A DNA stretch of 64,000 nt from Aspidapion aeneum. Lineage: Eukaryota > Arthropoda > Insecta > Coleoptera > Brentidae. A program made the translations under genes and the position numbers. The first letter of the stretch is position 1. Every line of letters begins with the position of its first letter. The DNA is taken from contig CAUYVT010000050.1 of assembly GCA_963576565.1 (NCBI GenBank), forward strand, positions 1-64,000, read 5' to 3'. Under the pieces are notes generated by a model. The model was not told where the DNA came from and searched no databases. It saw only the letters and a list, made by a program, of their open reading frames with translations. Shown in pieces: positions 1 through 20,154 of this stretch.

Positions 1-152
1 TCTAATTATTGAAATCTACCCCCACCTTTTACTTGGCTTGTGTTCGGTGGATTTTGTTCATTAAATGGAACCATCTCGACCCAAGACCCAGGCCAGCTAT
101 TAAATTTCATTGAAATCGAGTAAGCGGTTTTTGAGTTATGCGCGTTGGTCGT
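1..152 (+). repeat. Left flank module of the array-bearing repeat element
   Basis: This stretch is not satellite. It matches the reverse complement of 52720-52871 almost end to end (my hand alignment suggests about 85%). Shared landmarks are CTACCCCCACC, TTGGCTTGTGTT, GGATTTTGTTCATT, ACCATCTCGACC, AAATTTCATT and TTTTTGAGTTATG followed by GTTGGTCG. The match ends at GTTGGTCG and the tetranucleotide array begins two bases later. It also matches 52595-52720 in direct orientation. The element continues to the left outside the window. No coding potential is seen. Confidence 0.8.
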
Positions 153-3100
153 TACAGACAGACATACAGACAGACATACAGACAGACATACAGACAGACA
201 TACAGACAGACATACAGACAGACATACAGACAGACATACAGACAGACATACAGACAGACATACAGACAGACATACAGACAGACATACAGACAGACATACA
301 GACAGACATACAGACAGACATACAGACAGACATACAGACAGACATACAGACAGACATACAGACAGACATACAGACAGACATACAGACAGACATACAGACA
401 GACATACAGACAGACATACAGACAGACATACAGACAGACATACAGACAGACATACAGACAGACATACAGACAGACATACAGACAGACATACAGACAGACA
501 TACAGACAGACATACAGACAGACATACAGACAGACATACAGACAGACATACAGACAGACATACAAACAGACATACAGACAGACATACAGACAGACATACA
601 GACAGACATACAGACAGACATACAGACAGACATACAGACATACAGACAGACATACAGACAGACATACAGACAGACATACAGACAGACATACAGACAGACA
701 TACAGACAGACATACAGACAGACATACAGACAGACATACAGACAGACATACAGACAGACATACAGACAGACATACAGACAGACATACAGACAGACATACA
801 GACAGACATACAGACAGACATACAGACAGACATACAGACAGACATACAGACAGACATACAGACAGACATACAGACAGACATACAGACAGACATACAGACA
901 GACATACAGACAGACATACAGACAGACATACAGACAGACATACAGACAGACATACAGACAGACATACAGACAGACATACAGACAGACATACAGACAGACA
1001 TACAGACAGACATACAGACAGACATACAGACAGACATACAGACAGACATACAGACAGACATACAGACAGACATACAGACAGACATACAGACAGACATACA
1101 GACAGACATACAGACAGACATACAGACAGACATACAGACAGACATACAGACAGACATACAGACAGACATACAGACAGACATACAGACAGACATACAGACA
1201 GACATACAGACAGACATACAGACAGACATACAGACAGACATACAGACAGACATACAGACAGACATACAGACAGACATACAGACAGACATACAGACAGACA
1301 TACAGACAGACATACAGACAGACATACAGACAGACATACAGACAGACATACAGACAGACATACAGACAGACATACAGACAGACATACAGACAGACATACA
1401 GACAGACATACAGACAGACAGACATACAGACAGACATACAGACAGACATACATACAGACAGACATACAGACAGACATACAGACAGACATACAGACAGACA
1501 TACAGACAGACATACAGACAGACAGACAGACATACAGACAGACATACAGACAGACATACAGACAGACATACAGACAGACATACAGACAGACATACAGACA
1601 GACATACAGACAGACATACAGACAGACAGACATACAGACAGACATACAGACAGACATACAGACAGACATACAGACAGACATACAGACAGACATACAGACA
1701 GACAGACAGACATACAGACAGACATACAGACAGACATACAGACAGACATACAGACAGACATACAGACAGACATACAGACAGACATACAGACAGACATACA
1801 GACAGACATACAGACAGACATACAGACAGACATACAGACAGACATACAGACAGACATACAGACAGACATACAGACAGACATACAGACAGACATACAGACA
1901 GACATACAGACAGACATACAGACAGACATACAGACAGACATACAGACAGACGTACAGACAGACATACAGACAGACATACAGACAGACATACAGACAGACA
2001 TACAGACAGACATACAGACAGACATACAGACAGACATACAGACAGACATACAGACAGACATACAGACAGACATACAGACAGACATACAGACAGACATACA
2101 GACAGACATACAGACATACAGACAGACATACAGACATACAGACAGACATACAGACAGACATACAGACAGACATACAGACAGACATACAGACAGACATACA
2201 GACAGACATACAGACAGACATACAGACAGACATACAGACAGACATACAGACAGACATACAGACAGACATACAGACAGACATACAGACAGACATACAGACA
2301 GACATACAGACAGACATACAGACAGACATACAGACAGACATACAGACAGACATACAGACAGACATACAGACAGACATACAGACAGACATACAGACAGACA
2401 TACAGACAGACATACAGACAGACATACAGACAGACATACAGACAGACATACAGACAGACATACAGACAGACATACAGACAGACATACAGACAGACACACA
2501 GACAGACATACAGACAGACATACAGACAGACATACAGACAGACATACAGACAGACATACAGACAGACATACAGACAGACATACAGACAGACATACAGACA
2601 GACATACAGACAGACATACAGACAGACATACAGACAGACATACAGACAGACATACAGACAGACATACAGACAGACATACAGACAGACATACAGACAGACA
2701 TACAGACAGACATACAGACAGACATACAGACAGACATACAGACAGACATACAGACAGACATACAGACAGACATACAGACAGACATACAGACAGACATACA
2801 GACAGACATACAGACAGACATACAGACAGACAGACATACAGACAGACATACAGACAGACATACAGACAGACATACAGACAGACATACAGACAGACATACA
2901 GACAGACATACAGACAGACATACAGACAGACATACAGACAGACATACAGACAGACATACAGACAGACATACAGACAGACATACAGACAGACATACAGACA
3001 AGACAGACATACAGACAGACATACAGGCAGACATACAGACAGACATACAGACAGACATACAGACAGACATACAGACAGACATACAGACAGACATACAGAC

Positions 3101-6100
3101 AGACATACAGACAGACATACAGACAGACATACAGACAGACATACAGACAGACATACAGACAGACATACAGACAGACATACAGACAGACATACAGACAGAC
3201 ATACAGACAGACATACAGACAGACATACAGACAGACATACAGACAGACATACAGACAGACATACAGACAGACATACAGACAGACATACAGACAGACATAC
3301 AGACAGACATACAGACAGACATACAGACAGACATACAGACAGACATACAGACAGACATACAGACAGACATACAGACAGACATACAGACAGACATACAGAC
3401 AGACATACAGACAGACATACAGACAGACATACAGACAGACATACAGACAGACATACAGACAGACATACAGACAGACATACAGACAGACATACAGACAGAC
3501 ATACAGACAGACATACAGACAGACATACAGACAGACATACAGACAGACATACAGACAGACATACAGACAGACATACAGACAGACATACAGACAGACATAC
3601 AGACAGACATACAGACAGACATACAGACAGACATACAGACAGACATACAGACAGACATACAGACAGACATACAGACAGACATACAGACAGACATACAGAC
3701 AGACATACAGACAGACATACAGACAGACTACAGACAGCAAACAGACAGACATACAGACAGACATACAGACAGACATACAGACAGACATACAGACAGACAT
3801 ACAGACAGACATACAGACAGACATACAGACAGACATACAGACAGACATACAGACAGACATACAGACAGACATACAGACAGACATACAGACAGACATACAG
3901 ACAGACATACAGACAGACATACAGACAGACATACAGACAGACATACAGACAGACATACAGACAGACATACAGACAGACATACAGACAGACATACAGACAG
4001 ACATACAGACAGACATACAGACAGACATACAGACAGACATACAGACAGACATACAGACAGAAATACAGACAGACAGACATACAGACAGACATACAGACAG
4101 ACATACAGACAGACATACAGACAGACATACAGACAGACATACAGACAGACATACAGACAGACATACAGACAGACATACAGACAGACATACAGACAGACAT
4201 ACAGACAGACAGACATACAGACAGACATACAGACAGACATACAGACAGACATACAGACAGACATACAGACAGACATACAGACAGACATACAGACAGACAT
4301 ACAGACAGACATATAGACAGACATACAGACAGACATACAGACAGACATACAGACAGACATACAGACAGACATACAGACAGACATACAGACAGACATACAG
4401 ACAGACATACAGACAGACATACAGACAGACATACAGACAGACATACAGACAGACATACAGACAGACATACAGACAGACATACAGACAGACATACAGACAG
4501 ACATACAGACAGACATACAGACAGACATACAGACAGACATACAGACAGACATACAGACAGACATACAGACAGACATACAGACAGACATACAGACAGACAT
4601 ACAGACAGACATACAGACAGACATACAGACAGACATACAGACAGACATACAGACAGACATACAGACAGACATACAGACAGACATACAGACAGACATACAG
4701 ACAGACATACAGACAGACATACAGACAGACATACAGACAGACATACAGACAGACATACAGACATAAAGACATACAGACAGACATACAGACAGACATACAG
4801 ACAGACATACAGACAGACATACAGACAGACATACAGACAGACATACAGACAGACATACAGACAGACATACAGACAGACATACAGACAGACATACAGACAG
4901 ACATACAGACATACAGACATACAGACATACAGACATACAGACAGACATACAGACAGACATACAGACAGACATACAGACAGACATACAGACAGACATACAG
5001 ACAGACATACAGACAGACATACAGACAGACATACAGACAGACATACAGACAGACATACAGACAGACATACAGACAGACATACAGACAGACATACAGACAG
5101 ACATACAGACAGACATACAGACAGACATACAGACAGACATACAGACAGACATACAGACAGACATACAGACAGACATACAGACAGACATACAGACAGACAT
5201 ACAGACATACAGACAGACATACAGACAGACATACAGACAGACATACAGACAGACATACAGACAGACATACAGACAGACATACAGACAGACATACAGACAG
5301 ACATACAGACAGACATACAGACAGACATACAGACAGACATACAGACAGACATACAGACAGACATACAGACAGACATACAGACAGACATACAGACAGACAT
5401 ACAGACAGACATACAGACAGACATACAGACAGACATACAGACAGACATACAGACAGACATACAGACAGACATACAGACAGACATACAGACAGACAGACAT
5501 ACAGACAGACATACAGACAGACATACAGACAGACATACAGACAGACATACAGACAGACAGACATACAGACAGACATACAGACAGACATACAGACAGACAT
5601 ACAGACAGACATACAGACAGACATACAGACAGACATACAGACAGACATACAGACAGACATACAGACAGACATACAGACAGACAGACATACAGACAGACAG
5701 ACATATAGACAGACATACAGACAGACATACAGACAGACATACAGACAGACATACAGACAGACATACAGACAGACATACAGACAGACATACAGACAGACAT
5801 ACAGACAGACATACAGACAGACATACAGACAGACATACAGACAGACATACAGAGAGACATACAGACAGACATACAGAGAGACATACAGACAGACATACAG
5901 ACAGACATACAGACAGACATACAGACAGACATACAGACAGACATACAGACAGACATACAGACAGACATACAGACAGACATACAGACAGACATACAGACAG
6001 ACATTCAGACAGACATACAGACAGACATACAGACAGACATACAGACAGACATACAGACAGACATACAGACAGACATACAGACAGACATACAGACAGACAT

Positions 6101-9100
6101 ACAGACAGACATACAGACAGACATACAGACAGACATACAGACAGACATACAGACAGACATACAGACAGACATACAGACAGACATACAGACAGACATACAG
6201 ACAGACATACAGACAGACATACAGACAGACATACAGACAGACATACAGACAGACATACAGACAGACATACAGACAGACATACAGACAGACATACAGACAG
6301 ACATACAGACAGACATACAGACAGACATACAGACAGACATACAGACAGACATACAGACAGACATACAGACAGACATACAGACAGACATACAGACAGACAT
6401 ACAGACAGACATACAGACAGACATACAGACAGACATACAGACAGACATACAGACAGACATACAGACAGACATACAGACAGACATACAGACAGACATACAG
6501 ACAGACATACAGACAGACATACAGACAGACATACAGACAGACATACAGACAGACATACAGACAGACATACAGACAGACATACAGACAGACATACAGACAG
6601 ACATACAGACAGACATACAGACAGACATACAGACAGACATACAGACAGACATACAGACAGACATACAGACAGACATACAGACAGACATACAGACAGACAT
6701 ACAGACAGACATACAGACAGACATACAGACAGACATACAGACAGACATACAGACAGACAGACATACAGACAGACAGACAGACAGACATACAGACAGACAT
6801 ACAGACATACAGACAGACATACAGACAGACATACAGACAGACATACAGACATACAGACAGACAGACATACAGACAGACATACAGACAGACATACAGACAG
6901 ACATACAGACAGACATAAAGACAGATATAAAGACAGACATACAGACAGACATACAGACAGACATACAGACAGACATACAGACAGACATACAGACAGACAT
7001 ACAGACAGACATACAGACAGACATACAGACAGACAGACAGACAGACAGACATACAGACAGACATACAGACATACAGACAGACATACAGACAGACATACAG
7101 ACAGACATACAGACAGACATACAGACAGACATACAGACATACAGACATACAGACATACAGACAGACATACAGACAGACATACAGACAGACATACAGACAG
7201 ACATACAGACAGACATACAGACAGACATACAGACAGACATACAGACAGACATACAGACAGACATACAGACAGACATACAGACAGACATACAGACAGACAT
7301 ACAGACAGACATACAGACAGACATACAGACAGACATACAGACAGACATACAGACAGACATACAGACAGACATACAGACAGACATACAGACAGACATACAG
7401 ACAGACATACAGACAGACATACAGACAGACATACAGACAGACATACAGACAGACATACAGACAGACATACAGACAGACATACAGACAGACATACAGACAG
7501 ACATACAGACAGACATACAGACAGACATACAGACAGACATACAGACAGACATACAGACATACATACAGACAGACATACAGACATACAGACAGATATACAG
7601 ACAGACATACATACAGACAGACATACAGACAGACATACAGACAGACATACAGACAGACATACAGACAGACATACAGACAGACATACAGACAGACATACAG
7701 ACAGACATACAGACAGACAGACATACATACAGACATACATACAGACAGACATACAGACAGACATACAGACAGACATACAGACAGACATACAGACAGACAT
7801 ACAGACAGACATACAGACAGACATACAGACAGACATACAGACAGACATACAGACAGACATACAGACAGACATACAGACAGACATACAGACAGACATACAG
7901 ACAGACATACAGACAGACATACATACAGACAGACATACAGACAGACATACAGACAGACATACAGACAGACATACAGACAGACATACAGACAGACATACAG
8001 ACAGACATACAGACAGACATACAGACAGACATACAGACAGACATACAGACAGACATACAGACAGACATACAGACAGACATACAGACAGACATACAGACAG
8101 ACATACAGACAGACATACAGACAGACATACAGACAGACATACAGACAGACATACAGACAGACATACAGACAGACATACAGACAGACATACAGACAGACAT
8201 ACAGACAGACATACAGACAGACATACAGACAGACATACAGACAGACATACAGACAGACATACAGACAGACATACAGACAGACATACAGACAGACATACAG
8301 ACAGACATACAGACAGACATACAGACAGACATACAGACAGACATACAGACAGACATACAGACAGACATACAGACAGACATACAGACAGACATACAGACAG
8401 ACATACAGACAGACATACAGACAGACATACAGACAGACATACAGACCAGACATACAGACAGACATACAGACAGACATACAGACAGACATACAGACAGACA
8501 TACAGACAGACATACAGACAGACATACAGACAGACATACAGACAGACATACAGACAGACATACAGACAGACATACAGACAGACATACAGACAGACATACA
8601 GACAGACATACAGACAGACATACAGACAGACATACAGACAGACATACAGACAGACATACAGACAGACATACAGACAGACATACAGACAGACATACAGACA
8701 GACATACAGACAGACATACAGACAGACATACAGACAGACATACAGACAGACATACAGACAGACATACAGACAGACATACAGACAGACATACAGACAGACA
8801 TACAGACAGACATACAGACAGACATACAGACAGACATACAGACAGACATACAGACAGACATACAGACAGACATACAGACAGACATACAGACAGACATACA
8901 GACAGACATACAGACAGACATACAGACAGACATACAGACAGACATACAGACAGACATACAGACAGACATACAGACAGACATACAGACAGACATACAGACA
9001 GACATACAGACAGACATACAGACAGACAGACAGACAGACATACAGACAGACATACAGACAGACATACAGACAGACATACAGACAGACATACAGACAGACA

Positions 9101-12100
9101 TACAGACAGACATACAGACAGACATACAGACAGACAGACATACAGACAGACATACAGACAGACATACAGACAGACATACAGACAGACATACAGACAGACA
9201 TACAGACAGACAGACATACAGACAGACATACAGACAGACATACAGACAGACATACAGACAGACATACAGACAGACATACAGACAGACATACAGACAGACA
9301 TACAGACAGACATACAGACAGACATACAGACAGACATACAGACAGACATACAGACAGACATACAGACAGACATACAGACAACACAGACAGACATACAGAC
9401 AGACATACAGACAGACATACAGACAGACATACAGACAGACATACAGACAGACATACAGACAGACATACAGACATAAAGACATACAGACAGACATACAGAC
9501 AGACATACAGACAGACATACAGACAGACATACAGACAGACATACAGACAGACATACAGACAGACATACAGACAGACATACAGACAGACATACAGACAGAC
9601 ATACAGACAGACATACAGACAGACATACAGACAGACATACAGACAGACATACAGACAGACATACAGACAGACATACAGACAGACATACAGACAGACATAC
9701 AGACAGACATACAGACAGACATACAGACAGACATACAGACAGACATACAGACAGACATACAGACAGACATACAGACAGACATACAGACAGACATACAGAC
9801 GACATACAGACAGACATACAGACAGACATACAGACAGACATACAGACAGACATACAGACAGACATACAGACAGACATACAGACAGACATACAGACAGACA
9901 TACAGACAGACATACAGACAGACATACAGACAGACATACAGACAGACATACAGACAGACATACAGACAGACATACAGACAGACATACAGACAGACATACA
10001 GACAGACATACAGACAGACATACAGACAGACATACAGACAGACATACAGACAGACATACAGACAGACATACAGACAGACATACAGACAGACATACAGACA
10101 GACATACAGACAGACATACAGACAGACATACAGACAGACATACAGACAGACATACAGACAGACATACAGACAGACATACAGACAGACATACAGACAGACA
10201 TACAGACAGACATACAGACAGACATACAGACAGACATACAGACAGACATACAGACAGACATACAGACAGACCTACAGACAGACATACAGACAGACATACA
10301 GACAGACATACAGACAGACATACAGACAGACATACAGACAGACATACAGGCAGACATACAGACAGACATACAGACAGACATACAGACAGACATACAGACA
10401 GACATACAGACAGACATACAGACAGACATACAGACAGACATACAGACAGACATACAGACAGACATACAGACAGACATACAGACAGACATACAGACAGACA
10501 TACAGACAGACATACAGACAGACATACAGACAGACATACAGACAGACATACAGACAGACATACAGACAGACATACAGACAGACATACAGACAGACATACA
10601 GACAGACATACAGACAGACATACAGACAGACATACAGACAGACATACAGACAGACATACAGACAGACATACAGACAGACATACAGACAAACATACAGACA
10701 GACATACAGACAGACATACAGACAGACATACAGACAGACATACAGACAGACATACAGACAGACATACAGACAGACATACAGACAGACATACAGACAGACA
10801 TACAGACAGACATACAGACAGACATACAGACAGACATACAGACAGACATACAGACAGACATACAGACAGACATACAGACAGACATACAGACAGACATACA
10901 GACAGACATACAGACAGACATACAGACAGACATACAGACAGACATACAGACAGACATACAGACAGACATACAGACAGACATACAGACAGACAGACATACA
11001 GACAGACATACAGACAGACATACAGACAGACATACAGACAGACATACAGACAGACATACAGACAGACATACAGACAGACATACAGACAGACATACAGACA
11101 GACATACAGACAGACATACAGACAGACATACAGACAGACATACAGACAGACATACAGACAGACATACAGACAGACATACAGACAGACATACAGACAGACA
11201 TACAGACAGACATACAGACAGACATACAGACAACATACAGACAGACATACAGACAGACATACAGACAGACATACAGACAGACATACAGACAGACATACAG
11301 ACAGACATACAGACAGACATACAGACAGACATACAGACAGACATACAGACAGACATACAGACAGACATACAGACAGACATACAGACAGACATACAGACAG
11401 ACATACAGACAGACATACAGACAGACATACAGACAGACATACAGACAGACATACAGACAGACATACAGACAGACATACAGACAGACATACAGACAGACAT
11501 ACAGACAGACATACAGACAGACATACAGACAGACATACAGACAGACATACAGACAGACATACAGACAGACATACAGACAGACATACAGACAGACATACAG
11601 ACAGACATACAGACAGACATACAGACAGACATACAGACAGACATACAGACAGACATACAGACAGACATACAGACAGACATACAGACAGACATACAGACAG
11701 ACATACAGACAGACATACAGACAGACATACAGACAGACATACAGACAGACATACAGACAGACATACAGACAGACATACAGACAGACATACAGACAGACAT
11801 ACAGACAGACATACAGACAGACATACAGACAGACATACAGACAGACATACAGACAGACATACAGACAGACATACAGACAGACATACAGACAGACATACAG
11901 ACAGACATACAGACAGACATACAGACAGACATACAGACAGACATACAGACAGACATACAGACAGACATACAGACAGACATACAGACAGACATACAGACAG
12001 ACATACAGACAGACATACAGACAGACATACAGACAGACATACAGACAGACATACAGACAGACATACAGACAGACATACAGACAGACATACAGACAGACAT

Positions 12101-15100
12101 ACAGACAGACATACAGACAGACATACAGACAGACATACAGACAGACATACAGACAGACATACAGACAGACATACAGACAGACATACAGACAGACATACAG
12201 ACAGACATACAGACAGACATACAGACAGACATACAGACAGACATACAGACAGACATACAGACAGACATACAGACAGACATACAGACAGACATACAGACAG
12301 ACATACAGACAGACATACAGACAGACAGACATACAGACAGACATACAGACAGACATACAGACAGACATACAGACAGACATACAGACAGACATACAGACAG
12401 ACATACAGACAGACAGACAGACATACAGACAGACATACAGACAGACATACAGACAGACATACAGACAGACATACAGACAGACATACAGACAGACATACAG
12501 ACAGACATACAGACAGACATACAGACAGACATACAGACAGACATACAGACAGACATACAGACAGACATACAGACAGACATACAGACAGACATACAGACAG
12601 ACATACAGACAGACATACAGACAGACATACAGACAGACATACAGACAGACATACAGACAGACATACAGACAGACATACAGACAGACATACAGACAGACAT
12701 ACAGACAGACATACAGACAGACATACAGACAGACATACAGACAGACATACAGACAGACATACAGACAGACATACGACAGACATACAGACAGACATACAGA
12801 CAGACATACAGACAGACATACAGACAGACATACAGACAGACATACAGGACAGACATACAGACAGACATACAGACAGACATACAGACAGACATACAGACAG
12901 ACATACAGACAGACATACAGACAGACATACAGACAGACATACAGACAGACATACAGACAGACATACAGACAGACATACAGACAGACATACAGACAAGACA
13001 TAAGACATACAGACAGACATACAGACAGACATACAGACAGACATACAGACAGACATACAGACAGACATACAGACAGACATACAGACAGACATACAGACAG
13101 ACATACAGACAGACATACAGACAGACATACAGACAGACATACAGACAGACATACAGACAGACATACAGACAGACATACAGACAGACATACAGACAGACAT
13201 ACAGACAGACATACAGACAGACATACAGACAGACATACAGACAGACATACAGACAGACATACAGACAGACATACAGACAGACATACAGACAGACATACAG
13301 ACAGACATACAGACAGACATACAGACAGACATACAGACAGACATACAGACAGACATACAGACAGACATACAGACAGACATACAGACAGACATACAGACAG
13401 ACATACAGACAGACATACAGACAGACATACAGACAGACATACAGACAGACATACAGACAGACATACAGACAGACATACAGACAGACATACAGACAGACAT
13501 ACAGACAGACATACAGACAGACATACAGACAGACATACAGACAGACATACAGACAGACATACAGACAGACATACAGACAGACATACAGACAGACATACAG
13601 ACAGACATACAGACAGACATACAGACAGACATACAGACAGACATACAGACAGACATACAGACAGACATACAGACAGACATACAGACAGACATACAGACAG
13701 ACATACAGACAGACATACAGACAGACATACAGACAGACATACAGACAGACATACAGACAGACATACAGACAGACATACAGACAGACATACAGACAGACAT
13801 ACAGACAGACATACAGACAGACATACAGACAGACATACAGACAGACAGACAGACAGCAACATACAGACAGACATACAGACAGACATACAGACAGACATAC
13901 AGACAGACATACAGACAGACATACAGACAGACATACAGACAGACATACAGACAGACAGACATACAGACAGACATACAGACAGACATACAGACAGACATAC
14001 AGACAGACATACAGACAGACATACAGACAGACATACAGACAGACATACAGACAGACATACAGACAGACATACAGACAGACATACAGACAGACATACAGAC
14101 AGACATACAGACAGACATACAGACAGACATACAGACAGACATACAGACAGACATACAGACAGACATACAGACACAGACAGACATACAGACAGACATACAG
14201 ACAGACATACAGACAGACATACAGACAGACATACAGACAGACTACAGACAGACAGTACAGACAGACATACAGACAGACATACAGACAGACATACAGACAG
14301 ACATACAGACAGACATACAGACAGACATACAGACAGACATACAGACAGACATACAGACAGACGACAGACATACAGACAGACATACAGACAGACATACAGA
14401 CAGACATACAGACAGACATACAGACAGACATACAGACAGACATACAGACAGACATACAGACAGACATACAGACAGACATACAGACAGACATACAGACAGA
14501 CATACAGACAGACATACAGACAGACATACAGACAGACATACAGACGGACATACAGACAGACATACAGACAGACATACAGACAGACATACAGACAGACATA
14601 CAGACAGACATACAGACAGACATACAGACAGACATACAGACAGACATACAGACAGACATACAGACAGACATACAGACAGACATACAGACAGACATACAGA
14701 CAGACATACAGACAGACATACAGACAGACATACAGACAGACATACAGACAGACATACAGACAGACATACAGACAGACATACAGACAGACATACAGACAGA
14801 CATACAGACAGACATACAGACAGACATACAGACAGACATACAGACAGACATACAGACAGACATACAGACAGACATACAGACAGACATACAGACAGACATA
14901 CAGACAGACATACAGACAGACATACAGACAGACATACAGACAGACATACAGACAGACATACAGACAGACATACAGACAGACATACAGACAGACATACAGA
15001 CAGACATACAGACAGACATACAGACAGACATACAGACAGACATACAGACAGACATACAGACAGACATACAGACAGACATACAGACAGACATACAGACAGA

Positions 15101-18100
15101 CATACAGACAGACATACAGACAGACATACAGACAGACATACAGACAGACATACAGACAGACATACAGACAGACATACAGACAGACATACAGACAGACATA
15201 CAGACAGACATACAGACAGACATACAGACAGACATACAGACAGACACAGACATACAGACAGACATACAGACAGACATACAGACAGACATACAGACAGAAC
15301 ATACAGACAGACATACAGACAGACATACAGACAGACATACAGACAGACATACAGACAGACATACAGACAGACATACAGACAGACATACAGACAGACATAC
15401 AGACAGACATACAGACAAACATACAGACAGACATACAGACAGACATACAGACAGACATACAGACAGACATACAGACAGACATACAGACAGACATACAGAC
15501 AGACATACAGACAGATATACAGACAGACATACAGACAGACATACAGACAGACATACAGACAGACATACAGACAGACATACAGACAGACATACAGACAGAC
15601 ATACAGACAGACATACAGACAGACATACAGACAGACATACAGACAGACATACAGACAGACATACAGACAGACATACAGACAGACATACAGACAGACATAC
15701 AGACAGACATACAGACAGACATACAGACAGACATACAGACAGACATACAGACAGACATACAGACAGACATACAGACAGACATACAGACAGACATACAGAC
15801 AGACAGACATACAGACAGACATACAGACAGACATACAGACAGACATACAGACAGACATACAGACAGACATACAGACAGACATACAGACAGACATACAGAC
15901 AGACATACAGACAGACATTCAGACAGACATACAGACAGACATACAGACAGACATACAGACAGACATACAGACAGACATACAGACAGACATACAGACAGAC
16001 ATACAGACAGACATACAGACAGACATACAGACAGACATACAGACAGACATACAGACAGACATACAGACAGACATACAGACAGACATACAGACAGACATAC
16101 AGACAGACATACAGACAGACATACAGACAGACATACAGACAGACATACAGACAGACATACAGACAGACATACAGACAGACATACAGACAGACATACAGAC
16201 AGACATACAGACAGACATACAGACAGACATACAGACAGACATACAGACAGACATACAGACAGACATACAGACAGACATACAGACAGACATACAGACAGAC
16301 ATACAGACAGACATACAGACAGACATACAGACAGACATACAGACAGACATACAGACAGACATACAGACAGACATACAGACAGACATACAGACAGACATAC
16401 AGACAGACATACAGACAGACATACAGACAGACATACAGACAGACATACAGACAGACATACAGACAGACATACAGACAGACATACAGACAGACATACAGAC
16501 AGACATACAGACAGACATACAGACAGACATACAGACAGACATACAGACAGACATACAGACAGACATACAGACAGACATACAGACAGACATACAGACAGAC
16601 ATACAGACAGACATACAGACAGACATACAGACAGACATACAGACAGACATACAGACAGACATACAGACAGACATACAGACAGACATACAGACAGACATAC
16701 AGACAGACATACAGACAGACATACAGACAGACATACAGACAGACATACAGACAGACATACAGACAGACATACAGACAGACATACAGACAGACATACAGAC
16801 AGACTACAGACAGACATACAGACAGACATACAGACAGACATACAGACAGACATACAGACAGACATACAGACAGACATACAGACAGACATACAGACAGACA
16901 TACAGACAGACATACAGACAGACATACAGACAGACATACAGACAGACATACAGACAGACATACAGACAGACATACAGACAGACATACAGACAGACATACA
17001 GACAGACATACAGACAGACATACAGACAGACAGACATACAGACAGACATACAGACAGACATACAGACAGACATACAGACAGACATACAGACAGACATACA
17101 GACAGACATACAGACAGACAGACAGACATACAGACAGACATACAGACAGACATACAGACAGACATACAGACAGACATACAGACAGACATACAGACAGACA
17201 TACAGACAGACATACAGACAGACATACAGACAGACATACAGACAGACATACAGACAGACATACAGACAGACATACAGACAGACATACAGACAGACATACA
17301 GACAGACATACAGACAGACATACAGACAGACATACATACAGACATACAGACAGACATACAGACAGACATACAGACAGACATACAGACAGACATACAGACA
17401 GACATACAGACAGACATACAGACAGACATACAGACAGACATACAGACAGACATACAGACAGACATACAGACAGACATACAGACAGACATACAGACAGACA
17501 TACAGACAGACATACAGACAGACATACAGACAGACATACAGACAGACATACAGACAGACATACAGACAGACATACAGACAGACATACAGACAGACATACA
17601 GACAGACATACAGACAGACATACAGACAGACATACAGACAGACATACAGACAGACATACAGACAGACATACAGACAGACATACAGACAGACATACAGACA
17701 GACATACAGACAGACATACAGACAGACATACAGACATAAGCATAAAGACATACAGACAGACATACAGACAGACATACAGACAGACATACAGACAGACATA
17801 CAGACAGACATACAGACAGACATACAGACAGACAGACATACAGACAGACATACAGACATACAGACAGACATACAGACAGACATACAGACAGACATACAGA
17901 CAGACATACAGACAGACATACAGACAGACATACAGACAGACATACAGACAGACATACAGACAGACATACAGACAGACATACAGACAGACATACAGACAGA
18001 CATACAGACAGACATACAGACAGACATACAGACAGACATACAGACAGACATACAGACAGACATACAGACAGACATACAGACAGACATACAGACAGACATA

Positions 18101-20154
18101 CAGACAGACATACAGACAGACATACAGACAGACATACAGACAGACATACAGACAGACATACAGACAGACATACAGACAGACATACAGACAGACATACAGA
18201 CAGACATACAGACAGACATACAGACAGACATACAGACAGACATACAGACAGACATACAGACAGACATACAGACAGACATACAGACAGACATACAGACAGA
18301 CATACAGACAGACATACAGACAGACATACAGACAGACATACAGACAGACATACAGACAGACATACAGACAGACATACAGACAGACATACAGACAGACATA
18401 CAGACAGACATACAGACAGACATACAGACAGACATACAGACAGACATACAGACAGACATACAGACAGACAGACATACAGACAGACATACAGACAGACATA
18501 CAGACAGACATAAAGACAGACATAAAGACAGACATACAGACAGACATACAGACAGACATACAGACAGACATACAGACAGACATACAGACAGACATACAGA
18601 CAGACAGACAGACAGACAGACATACAGACAGACATACAGACAGACATACAGACAGACATACAGACAGACATACAGACAGACATACAGACATACAGACAGA
18701 CATACAGACAGACATACAGACAGACATACAGACAGACATACAGACAGACATACAGACAGACATACAGACAGACATACAGACAGACATACAGACAGACATA
18801 CAGACAGACATACAGACAGACATACAGACAGACATACAGACAGACAGACATACAGACAGACATACAGACAGACATACAGACAGACATACAGACAGACATA
18901 CAGACAGACATACAGACAGACATACAGACAGACATACAGACAGACATACAGACAGACATACAGACAGACATACAGACAGACATACAGACAGACATACAGA
19001 CAGACATACAGACAGACATACAGACAGACATACAGACAGACATACAGACAGACATACAGACAGACATACAGACAGACAGACATACAGACAGACATACAGA
19101 CAGACATACAGACAGACATACAGACAGACATACAGACAGACATACAGACAGACATACAGACAGACATACAGACAGACATACAGACAGACAGACATACAGA
19201 CAGACAGACATATAGACAGACATACAGACAGACATACAGACAGACATACAGACAGACATACAGACAGACATACAGACAGACATACAGACAGACATACAGA
19301 CAGACATACAGACAGACATACAGACAGACATACAGACAGACATACAGACAGACATACAGACAGACATACAGACAGACATACAGACAGACATACAGACAGA
19401 CATACAGACAGACATACAGACAGACATACAGACAGACATACAGACAGACATACAGACAGACATACAGACAGACATACAGACAGACATACAGACAGACATA
19501 CAGACAGACATACAGACAGACATACAGACAGACATACAGACAGACATACAGACAGACATACAGACAGACATACAGACAGACATACAGACAGACATACAGA
19601 CAGACATACAGACAGACATACAGACAGACATACAGACAGACATACAGACAGACATACAGACAGACATACAGACAGACATACAGACAGACATACAGACAGA
19701 CATACAGACAGACATACAGACAGACATACAGACAGACATACAGACAGACATACAGACAGACATACAGACAGACATACAGACAGACATACAGACAGACATA
19801 CAGACAGACATACAGACAGACATACAGACAGACATACAGACAGACATACAGACAGACATACAGACAGACATACAGACAGACATACAGACAGACATACAGA
19901 CAGACATACAGACAGACATACAGACAGACATACAGACAGACATACAGACAGACATACAGACAGACATACAGACAGACATACAGACAGACATAGAGACAGA
20001 CATACAGACAGACATACAGACAGACATACAGACAGACATACAGACAGACATACAGACAGACATACAGACAGACATACAGACAGACATACAGACAGACATA
20101 CAGGACAGACATACAGACAGACATACAGACAGACATACAGACAGACATACAGAC